From: Trichostrongylus colubriformis
Taxonomy: Eukaryota > Nematoda > Chromadorea > Rhabditida > Trichostrongylidae
NCBI GenBank assembly: GCA_963978905.1
Contig: OZ022260.1
Location: 34,985,326-35,049,325, forward strand
Direction of reading: 5' to 3'
DNA: 64,000 nucleotides
Position 1 is the stretch's first letter, and each line of letters starts with the position of its first letter. Shown in pieces: positions 12,001-24,000 of the stretch. The notes under the pieces are model-generated. The model was given only the letters and a program-made list of their open reading frames with translations. It did no database searches and had not been told where the DNA came from. A program made the translations under genes and the position numbers.

Positions 12001-15000
12001 TACTTTCATATTCCACAACCTTTCTAAAGTTACCCCTCCTGTGTCTTTGAATGCGCACTAACATTTGTCCATGGGGCGTCACATGAGGCGTCACATGTTC
12101 TCAGTTAATATCTGTTGATACACGTGGAACATGTATAGGCGGCGAGCTTACGTTTGAGCACGTTTAAAAAAACTATCAATTTCAAGGTTCATAAAGAGAT
12201 GGTGAATGTAGCAACATCTGCTGGAGACTTCAATGAATTCTAATGGCTATAGAGCAAATTTTGCAATAATAATATGCATTTACTTTCAGGAACCTTCGTG
12301 ATATTTTCACCCGTTTGTTTGAATCCTGATCCTACAGACTATCGGCCTTTTCTATTAATGTTTCTTTGTGAAGATTCCAGCATGGATAGAAATATCAAGG
12401 ATAAATTTGTCACCAAAGGCCGGCGAGGTATGGTGAAGTCCACAGAGAAAATAATGAAAAAATGAAAACCTAGAAGCATCAGAGCTGTAAACCCAAGAAA
12501 AGCACTATATACAAAATACGTCACGTACTGCACATGACCGCTGCACATCAAAGATTTACATGGCTAGGGTCAATACGTCAGTCATGAGACGAGCCGAAGA
12601 ACACGTGCGTCAATGGAAATGAAAGCAATCGGGACTCTTTTCTCGGGTTTTCAATCTTTCTTTCTTCCTTATAACACTATAGAGGACCTCTAATCCTCAC
12701 TTCCACTCATGAAATGGCGATTACACTTTTCACTCTTCACATTCTAAGGAATTTTCAGAAACACTTTACAAAAAATCCCTGGACACAAGGATTTATTTCA
12801 CTCAATGAAAAAATACACGAAGAAAATACTTAAAATAAATTGAATTTCCATTTGTGGTTGCGTGCGTCGATTAACAGCTCATTCTGGTTTCATTCTAGAT
12901 CCGGAATTAGTGTGCGGATCAGAATTTTACGCACGCGAACTGGAGAATTGTAAACGGATACCTACCAAGAAAGAGCAGCAGGCACCGCAAGGGAAAGAGA
13001 AAAAAGATAAAAAAGAACGGAAGAAACGTTCAAGAAGAGAGGTAAGTTACCAATTCAATCCAACATGGTGTTCTGACTTACTTAGAAAGCAGGTATTGGG
13101 TTGGGGAATGAGACCCCGCCGTTTTTTGGCCCCGTTTTTCACATTGTCCCCTTCATCTTTCGACAAAGATTATATATGTTTTCAATAGAGCTTCTTTTGC
13201 TCTACAAAATGCTACTATCTGTTTTTCGACTCCTTCGACTATAATATTTATGAGGTTTGGAAATGAAGTGGGCTGAAGGCAAAAAATTGGCATTTGCGCA
13301 CCTCATCTTTCTCGTCTGCCATCGTGATCAAAAAATGCATGTTTATATGTTGTCGGTAGAGCTTTTTCACTCTACAGAATTGTATTACATTTTATTGAGA
13401 AGCTCACCTTTTTGATGTTTTTAAGACTCACAAAAGCAGTACTCGCAAAAGGGTGCACTTTCGTTATCTCCTCTTCCTCGCCTACCATTGAGATTGGAGA
13501 GGATGTTCATATATGCATTCGATAGAGCTTTTTTTTTCTCTACAAGATAATATCACTGTTCTTTTGTATCCTCTCATATTTTAGCATGTAGGGATATTCC
13601 ACTCTTCTTTTTTTCTACCAGGTCGCAAATGCCCATTTTTTGCCTTCAGCCTACTTCATTTCCAAACCTCATAAATATTAGACAGTCGAAGAAATCGAAA
13701 AACAGATAGTAGCATTTTGTAGAGCAAAGGAAGCTCTATCGAAAACATATATATTCTTGTCGAAAGATGAAGGGAACAATGTTAAAAACGGGGTTAAAAA
13801 AACGGAGGGGACTTATTCCCCAACCAAATAGATTTACAAATAGATGTACTTTTACTGGTCCGGAAGCTGAATATATGGCTTCTGAATGTTTTTTTGTTGA
13901 TCCTTTTCTCCGACTATCCAACTTATATTGAAAATTTTGGTGTTAGGCAGTCGAGTGTAAACGGACCTTTTCATTTGTTCCCATCACCCCTTAGTGGGGT
14001 GGAGAGGCTCAACTTGATCACCAATAGGAACATTGCGAAATAGAATGGAAAACGATAACTACTATAATTTTAGGTTCGCAGTGCAGTGTCCAGGTCATCC
14101 TCAGCTGAGGATCTCCGACGGCGACAAACAGTGAGTGACGGTGGTGATGTGAGTAAAGCGGAGGATAAAGAAAAAGATCTGGATCGCCTTGCCGAATTTG
14201 CCGCTTCACCATATGTACCCAAGGTAAAATTACCAGAATCATCAGCACTCCAAATGGATCATGTAGAGTAATGTCATTACAAGCGATCGTTTGCTCGAAT
14301 TTTTGTTACCGCAAGCGGTATGCCGCAAATTCTGTGCGACGTCGCGTGACGTTGACCTCGAGCCGCGTTCATACTTTGCGGTGCCGGCGGCAGGGCGTGG
14401 CTGCGTGCTTCTACGTCTCCGCTTGCAACATCCTGTCTCGTTGCCTGCGTCACTGCTTCATCTCCGCACCTGCCCTGTGCCACACTGCCTCGCTGTCTGT
14501 GAACGCTACTGCGCCCTGCCGGCGCAGAGTATGAACGTGGCCTGATGCAACTTCCCGTGGAACGAGCACCGCTTTGCAGAGGTAGTTGAAATCAGATGTT
14601 TTCCTCATGCGATTGCCTACACAGATTACTTCAGTACATTTTGTTCCTTAGCTTCATTGAAAAAACCAATACTATAAAACATTGTTGATAATCTTTTTTC
14701 TAGTGTGAGTTGTTAATTAGTTTGTGCCTTTCGAGGTTGAATGGTGGAACCATTCAACCTCGAAAGGCACAAACACCCACAAACTTGCTCCTCATGATAT
14801 GCGATCGATGTCTGCGGATACATATAAAATACGTCCTATAAATAGTTGTGTAGGGGGACCAACTGATCGGATATCGTGGTTTCTTAACAGCATTGTGAGG
14901 CAACTGTTGCCTATGGTTCCCTCTCACCTGCCCAATACCAACAGATTCCTTGAAATTCTACACAGCTTCAACATTGATGGAGATGCTGTAGTGGAGTCAT

Positions 15001-18000
15001 TCGATGTCACGTCACTTTATACCAATGTCCAAAACGAGCAGACCTTGCAGGCATTGTCAGAGATGCTTGACAGGCATATGCACAACATACGATCTTTTGG
15101 ACTTGGTAAACGATCCATAATGACTCTAGTCAAGGAATGCTTAAATTGTAACATCTTCAAATGGGCAGGAACATACTTTTCTCAAATTAGAGGTCTAGCC
15201 ATGGGTCAACGCTTAGCACCGGTACTTGCTGTTTGTTTCATGGGTAGAATCGAAGAACTGGTGCTCATGTGTCTACCTTTGATGCTTCGTAGGTATATAG
15301 ACGACTGTTTCATTGTAACATCAACACAATCCGAAATGGATGAGTGTTTTCGCCTAATGAATGAACAGTCACAGTACATCAAACTCACACGCGAAACACC
15401 ACGCGACGGTTGGCTCCCTTACCTCAACACACAAGTCAAGATATCCAACGGCGTCATACGTGTGAAATGGTACCGCAAGAGTAGCTCTAAGAACATCTTG
15501 ATTCACGCTTCATCGGCTCATCCCACTGCCGTTAAACGAGCTGTTGTCGGCAACATGTTCAAAACGGCTACGGCGATGTGCACAGGTGATGTTGAACGAC
15601 ATGAATCACGTAAGCTGGCTACAGAAATAGCCATTGCCAATGGCTATGCGGCACCAGGATCACGAAGACGACGTGTCGCTCCATAAGTGGTGCCGCGTCG
15701 ACCAAAATTATCCCTCTGTCTTCCCTTTATATCTGACAAGGTGAGCGCTGCCATTCAAAAGAGTATTAGAAGAGCACAGTTGCAAGACGATGTTCAGTTA
15801 GTGAACATTCCTAACGAATATCTTAAAAAGCAACTGGTGCGCAACAGACTCTATGATAGGCAGTGCTTATCAGGCAGTGATAATTGTGCTATCTGCCCAC
15901 ACGGCAAGGCAGGAGATTGTATGTATAGTGGAGTGATTTATCAAATTGAGTGTCGGGCTTGTGGCTCTACTTATATAGGAGAGACGGGGAGAGTTCTAGC
16001 AATTCGAGTCAAGGAACATCCGGCTAGTATTAGACGCGGTACCCTAACAGCTGCTCTTGGGAGACACAAAGTAGAGGAGCACGATGGCGGTCAGTTCGAA
16101 ATCAGGTGCACGGTGTTGGCGCATGGGACGGAAATTTCTGCTAGAAAAGCATTAGAAGCGTTTTGGATTTCTGTCAAGAATCCAAGAATGAACAGCCGAG
16201 ATGAGCGTCCATCAATAACCAGTGAGTTGTCGCCGTTCATACCACACTGCGAGCTGTAGAATGTAGCGATAACACATTACGTGCTTCTCCCAAGTATGTC
16301 CATATCGGGAACAACGAATGTGTTCTTTTGCTACTGGTTGTCATCAAAGTGCGGTAGCGGGTTTTTCCGCTTTTGGGTGGGACTTCAGGAAGAGTATTTC
16401 TTCGTGTTGCTGGAGCTTCTCTGTGTGGTCCCGACACGATGTCGGAACCGCTAGGGAAGATGTAGCGCTTGCTGGTTTAGAGTCCCGAATGTAAACCTTG
16501 CACCACGTTCAGGCCTCTGAAGACGACGATTCAGTCGGAACGTCAGGCCACTTTAATAAACGTTCCACCATTCAACCTCGAAAGGCACAAACTAATTAAC
16601 AACTCACACTAACAATGCCGAGGTTGCAAGAAGAGAGAAGGTGGAGAATATCTTTTTTCTAGATTCTCACGATTACACGTTCAATAATGGGACATTATGA
16701 GCTATTTGGAAATCGATATCATACCCTTTATGATTTGGTTTATCATCTTTCCCAAACGGATTCTGAATTACCTTCTCGGCTGGTATATGGAACTCTGATT
16801 AAAGTTAGTTCTAATAAACCGAAAAAAATTCGTATATAATTAACTCACGGCAGTAATACATGCAGGAAAACGACCTATGTAAGTTGCATGCGTTGTTAGC
16901 AGGCTTCTTGTGCAGGACTGGTGCCTTAATTTGCACGCGTATTAGAATAGGCGAAGACCGATTGTGTGACACATGCTGAACAACGTAGAACACTCCTTTT
17001 TTCAAAGACGCTCATACTCGACGGCTGGTCGCGCGGTAGGTCTTAGATTCAACGTAAGCCCACGATCAGTACTCCTACAAAGAAAGAATTTCAATTTCCC
17101 ATGGAACATCGAATGAAGATGTAGGTGTATAATAGAGTTTCGTATACAGAATACATATTTGGAAACCAAACCTACAAAACGTCGCTGGGAGGCGAGTAAG
17201 AAGGGGTCAAAGCTCGCTTGCGATGACTCATTGACGCGGTTTTTTGCTTGGTGTGGCTCATCAGCAGGGTTAACCTTGTGGGCATTAACGATTTTCGTGG
17301 CTCTGTTGTAGCATTCTTGCCCTAGAAATAGTGGACGGTAGGCCTGCCCACATGGTCAGACCCGTTGACGAGCCACACCAGGCGAAGTCCTGGGCCATTG
17401 AGTCATCTCAAGCAAATTTCAAGCCTTCAAGTCTCGCATCCCTACGGCCATTGGCAATTTTAATTTTCATATCTGTAACAGTATTCGAAAATCAATCGAT
17501 GCATCTAGCTCTCCTTTCGAAGTTCCGTTTCAGGTAAGTTGAAACCCTTTCCTAGTAAGGGCTTTTCGGAAGCCTTGCCACAGCTGATTGAGAGCATTGC
17601 TTACGTTTAGTGGGGTGTGTAGATTTATGTCGAATTTTTGCTTTGCAACGTCGCACTCGCGGCGCCATTAACACAGTTTGCCGCGGTCTGTTGGAATTCC
17701 GCTCAGAACGCAAGGGTCTTTTACCATGGAGGTCTTTCAAGAAATAGCTGTTTATCTCATCATTGTGTCTGATGTCGAAGCTCCTTCCCTCTTCAGGCTT
17801 GGGGTAAAATGCATATCCCTTCTCCTACACTGAAGTCTCTGTCAAAGTATCGGTCTCATCTGCTTTAGCTTGAGCCAAGGAACGAAAGGAGCTTAAACGT
17901 CGGTGAAAATTTTGCGCTCATCCCCCCCTCACCGCCCCACCCGACTTTAATTGATCCAAAGATCAATATTGACTAAGAAGTAATAAAAGTATAGAGCTGA

Positions 18001-21000
18001 AATCACAGGTAAGGTTTCAGTCACCTCCACACCCGTTCTACTCCGTTCCGCCTCCGTGTGAACAACCTCGTCGAGATCCACGAGCTATACTGATGCACTG
18101 CGAACAATGGGCAGCTCGACAGTTCGATCAGGTACTAATCTTCACATTTCTTCCCAGAACTCCGTGTTTCTCATTGATCTGAATTTTCAATTTCAAGGCG
18201 GTTCTACCTTCAATTCTTTCTGCTCCATTTCAATATGCTTCTAAGACGATGGTGGATCCTATGAAGCATAGCCACGCAAAATTGCTTAGAATGGCCGGTA
18301 AGATCCGACTCATGCAATTACTATCAGTTGCTTTCGAGGTCTTAAGACGACGTTTAGGAATCGGTGAAAAAACGAGGCGAGGTGTGGTGGTAAATGGCAT
18401 GCAGATATATCGTGAAGTAACAGCGAATATTGACAAGTACGAGCGGCCACCACAGCAAAAGAAAGATCGAAGAAGGGAAATGAAGGATGATGCTAAGAAG
18501 AAGGATTCTCAACCAAAAGTAAGCATTCCTTGCAGCAGTATTCAATAGAATCTGAAAAGAATAAAATTAAAGGACAAGCCACGCGAGCCGTACTCCAACG
18601 TGCCGAAGGATGAATTCTGCATCGTCGCTGACAAATCAATCGAAATAGAGTCAAGCGATTTGGTGAGATCATACCGTATGGCCTCTATGTAGGTTGAATT
18701 CAGCAGATGCCCACGGAGAAATAGGTTGACTTCGGTAGGGAGGGGCAGCTGATGGCCTCAGCATTCACACTCATGCCGATCTAGTCTGGTAGACATTTGC
18801 TCTTGGTCTTAGCAAATCCCATGGATTCCCTGCATGTGGGTCAGGACACTCAACTTAGCTATAGTAGTCATGCGAAGAGGCCACCGCACCGTTTAGCGCG
18901 TGGCAAGTTTACGCGGACTAGCAAAGTACAGCCCATCTCCCGAAGGCTGGCAGGGCGAGGCCTACGGACTTGTATCGATCTCTCTCACCCCGCCATACAC
19001 TCTCGCCGAATTCTGTAGGCCACGCCCTGCCAGCCTTCGGGAACTGGACTGTACCTGCCGCGAGCGGTGACTCAGTTGGAGTGTTCTGACGCATATCCTG
19101 GAGTGTCTTAGATAGAAAGAAATAGAAGCCAGGCAAAGAAGTACGAAAGAGAAACAACCAGTCCATGTAAGTGAAGGGTGAAATATAGAGGCAGGCATGT
19201 AAATCAATAAACCAACTAAGGCCGCGTTCATACTTTGCGCCGGTAGGACGTTGGTGCGTTGACAGCAGCGAGGTAGAGTGGCTCGGGGGAGGGGCAGAAA
19301 CTACGCAGAGAAGGATACAGGGTGGCACAGGTGGCGATGCAGAGAAGAGCAGCCGCGCCCTGTCGTCGGCACCACAAAGTATGAACGCGGCCCATTAGTG
19401 CATGATGGAGAGTAATGTGTAGAGACGAATGCCATTTGAACTCTCCAATGATACCAATTATCTAAGTTTTTTTCTGTGATAAGCCAGAATGCTTATTCCC
19501 ACTCAGAATCATGTGATCATTGGGATCCTCTACAATAGTATGAAGGAATATTCCGTATTCGTTGGAGGGAGGACACACGCCGAGCTGTCATTGGAGGAAG
19601 GGCGCGTTCGGAAGAGGGCGTTTCCACCACGCTCACATACGTGCTAAGAGCAGGAAGGGTAGGGAGTGGAAACACACCTACCGGGGTGCATTCAAAGGCT
19701 GGCTCATATATAATCGGTCCAAACAATTTTATTATTAACTGGCCTGTCCTGCGGCTGGGCAGCTCTACCTGTACGATAGCGCATACGGGATTCCATCGCA
19801 GATCAGGAAAAAAGGAGCGACGCCTCACTACACCACGGCGTGAATATAACATTCTTCGATATTGTAATGCCATTTTAGATCGTTAACCGTATGCGTACAC
19901 TCGGGAAAGGGGCATTTGGTGCTGTTTATGCTGGAGAGTACAGAGTGAGTCTCAGGTTACCTTTGCCTTTTCCAAGCTGAACTGCATTAATAAAGTTTCC
20001 GGTGGCTATAAGGTTTGTCATCCGTAGCTCTAATTTTGAAGTCTAGTGCTTTATGGGTTTTTCTACACTGTGCAGGACAACCACCAAGGGATTGAGTTAT
20101 TTCGAACTTTCGTTTGAGACTGTAAAGAGCATTGATTACATTGATCGCTTTGGATACCAAATTTGCCATAAGGGCTTCCTTCTAGACTCGAAACGGTACT
20201 ATTATACCTGTTGCGGTGAAAAGTCTCCGCCTTGTGACCACCGACAAAGATCAACGTCTGCCATGGATCAGCGAGATAGAAATGACTCACGTAAGATTTT
20301 TTTCTCACCTTTGAATTCAACTCCAAGAGAGGCGAAGTTCTGTAAGCGTAGCATCACTTCCCATATCCTTTTTGAGTTTTCAATAGCACTTCCATGTCAT
20401 TCGATGAGGTTGAAGATGATTTCAACAGCATCAGCCTTGATTTCATACAAACTTCATCGTTTACAGCAACTGAACCATCCGAATGTTGTAAGATTTTTTG
20501 GATTTTGTATGGAACCTGTGGATAGCAATATCTTGATGATTTTCGAAATGATGGACAAAGGCGCACTCGATTCCTTCTGCAGGGTACGAGGTTCTATACA
20601 ATTGTAGTTTTATTGATCTTTTTTCTGTATCTCTAATGTAAGGGCGGAGGTGGTGTAGTGACAGGTGGCGCACATCCCACTCTCATGGTTGCGCGGATCA
20701 AATCCCGCATCAACGCCCGCCCAGGCCAACCAAGCCTTCCATCCCTCCGGGGTCGGTAAATTGGTACCAGACTCATCTGGGAGGATAAAAGCACTGACTT
20801 GTACATCGGCTGGCCACCGCAAGTCATTGTATAGGCCACATCACATTCACCAGCCATCACGATTCTGAATGGAACTAGAATGTGCGGCGCATCCCACAAA
20901 AGGGATTGATTATGCCAAAAACTTTATCCTTTATCCTTATCTCTAATGTATAACACAACGGTGCTTCCCTGCGCATTCTTTCTCCGCACTCAATTGGTCA

Positions 21001-24000
21001 CTAAAGCGAGGGAGAAAAATTCACACATGACGCGGACACGTATTTTCTGACGTCATTATTGTCGCGCCGGAAAATTCGACCATTATACTCTTCGGTGCCG
21101 GGGGCAGGGCGTGGCTGCGTCTTCTCTGCACCTCTGCCCGTGCCACACTGCCTCGCTAACCTTGAACGCAGCCAGCTCCTCCGTCAGCACTATATCCCAA
21201 AGTATGAAGACGGCACTACGCAATATTGGGAAGATCATGAGGTTTTTGCAACTTCACTCGAGGATTCCGACCTTTTAAACCAGAACTGCCTTTTTTGATG
21301 CCTTTTGCAGGTTGCGGAGCGCAGATTCACATTATGTCACCTTATTAAGTGGAATTCCATAGCTTTTGGTAACCTCATAAGGTATCAGTGAAACCATGTC
21401 GGACTCATCCACAGTTCCATTCGAACCATTAGTGTTTGGAGCGTGGCAGCATTTCACTTTCGTGCGCTGGCAGAGTGCCAACGACTTTTCTGCTACTAAC
21501 CCATTCGCTATCGCGCCTGTTTTCCCAAAATGGCGCGTTCGCACCGGTAGTGCGCAAGGTTCATACTTTACGCCGGACTGCAAAATTGAAAAATTGGGAA
21601 AAAATCAGAAATCCTAACCTATTCAATCACTTTCGCCTTTATTTCTGTCAAGGGGAATCTGAAAGTCATTTGCACACTTTTCGTGGAGCTACCGATTTTT
21701 TCGAGGCCTTCAGTGGGTGTGTCAAGTGATAATTTTCTATTAAATCTTCTTGGAATTATTCGTTTCTTTCATTTACTTGAATTTAGTTTGATTCTCTTAT
21801 AGAATCAAACTAGCGTTAGCTGTAACGTAACGAGTGCAATGATTTTCTCTCCACTTTGACTTATCTATCTATTTAAAGACACACCACGCGATAATCAGAT
21901 TAGTGGCTTATTTTCGTGGGGCGAGTAGGTTCTTGGATTGCAGCTCACGCTACACCTTTGTTGTGGCTTCGCGGTGCACTCTTACGGTGTTGTGCCTACT
22001 TGAACACAGCCGAGTCACGCCCACCCAACCAAATTACGTCTAACCTCGAACGAACAAATATCCAATGTGGTGCTCACATAGAGCAGGAAACTTGCGATAA
22101 CTTGCAGATAATGTGATGAAACAGCCATTTCGATGAAGAAAGCAGCTTCCACATTGGAAATTATGCTTCTAAGACCGGGTTTGAGTTAGTTGTCTGGGCG
22201 TGGCTCGGTTGTATTCAGGCAGGCACAACACCGTGAAGGTGCACCGTGCAGCTGCAAACAAGATGCAGTCTGAGCAGTTATTCAAGGCCCTACTTGCTAC
22301 AAGAAAGTGAACTACTAATCTGATAATCGCGTGGTGTGCCTTTAAGTTTACTATTTTCAGAAGATCAACTATCATATGAGTATCAATGAGACGGTGGATT
22401 GGCTATGTCAGATTGCCCGCGGTATGGCACATTTACACGCACAGATTCCAGTGATTGTACATGGCGACTTAGCAGCAAGAAATGTTCTAGTCTGTAGCCA
22501 TCCAGTAGATGTGACAAGGTGAGTAAGCCTCACTCTTGGAAATCTTTGCTTCAGCACACACTGATTTAAAGCACAGCACATTTGATTCAAAGACAGCTGG
22601 AGGGCTAAATCTGACAGGTTGTGGAGTATGAAAAGGGGTGCTCTGCTTAGCATTGTAGAGAAACAACGAAGTAAAATAGCGAGAGTCCGAGAAATAAGAG
22701 CCCGAAAACCTTGTCTTTGCACCCCTCTGCATCACTAGATACAGACTGGTGAGAGGTTGACACAGAAGATCGCGGACGATGTCTCGCCCTCGCCGGCGAC
22801 CCTCCCGGCGGATGAGGGGCACAGACGGAGTGCTGCGGAATCGTGATAAGATCCTTAGCCGCGCCGTTTCATTGCGAGTTTCGTCACACACATGGTCTCG
22901 TCCGAAGTGGAAGATTTGTTTAGAGAAGATGTATTCTCAGTTTTCACTTCCCTTACCCCTCCCGTGCCTTAAACCTAGTCGCAACCGCGCCTGTTTTCTG
23001 AAAACAGACCGATATCATATGGCTGACATGGTCAGAACCGGCTAACTTGGTGTCAGCCACCGATAGCTAACTTGATCAATCGGCATTTCTATAAAACTGT
23101 AAAATTATACTATAAAACTGCCAGTATTGAAAGATCGTGCGTGCTTGCATTAATTACTCCTCACACTAAATCATTATTTTTTTGTGGTGCCGTACATAAG
23201 GCATCAAAGAGCGGTACAGCCCGTTTCCCGACGGCTGGGAGGGCGAGGCCTACGGACTTGTATCGATCTCTCTCACCCCGCCACACACTCTCACCCAACT
23301 CTGTAGGCCACGCCCTGCCAGCCTCCGGGAACTGGACTGTAAATATAATTGCTATTGTTTTTTGCCTTGTCTCGCACAGTATAGCCGCATTTCAAATACG
23401 GGTCCGCATACTTGACTTCGAAATAAGTTATCACTTCAGATATGTCTTGAAACTTACCGATTTCGGGATTTCGAAAAGAACCCGTTCGGAAACATTTGCC
23501 ACTTATGACGATCCTAATAAAATCCCGTGAGTTAGCAAATCAGTTCCCATTCATTCCTATGGTGATCACCACTTGGATCGCTGTGTTTCACAGATTCAAA
23601 TGGTTACCACCGGAAGTTTTGAAAAGTCGTGAAATGACGCCAAAGGCTGACGTATGGTCGTATGGAGTCTTAATTCACGAACTCTACGGTATCGGTGAAC
23701 CATACGGTATGATGGGGCCGGAAAAGGTGATCCATGCGCTCAATGGTGAGTCAGATTTTACCTCAAAATTTTTCAAATTTTACCTACAAAAGCAATGGCA
23801 ATTCCTGTGTCTTTAGAAAGGCCAAACGTTGATAAATGTTACGTTTGAAACATTTCTTGCTCAAATCAATAGGATTCTTATCCCGTGACGTAAATAGGTG
23901 TTGCTTACAGCAAAGCATCAAATGGTTTCTCAGCCGCAACGCGACGGCGCGCGTCTTTTGCCATGGCCGTATAAGGCCGCGTTCATGCTTTGTTTCGGCA

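Noticed and set aside
15684..15686. Two separate genes in the Penelope-like element
   Set aside because: The frame is the same on both sides of the single TAA, and RT plus GIY-YIG are normally one protein in this family.
20386..20466. Upstream extension of the kinase exon at 20467 (frame open through LKMISTASALISYKL)
   Set aside because: Using the acceptor TTTACAG at 20466 places the alpha-C Glu of the previous exon exactly where kinases need it; the extension would put Lys there.
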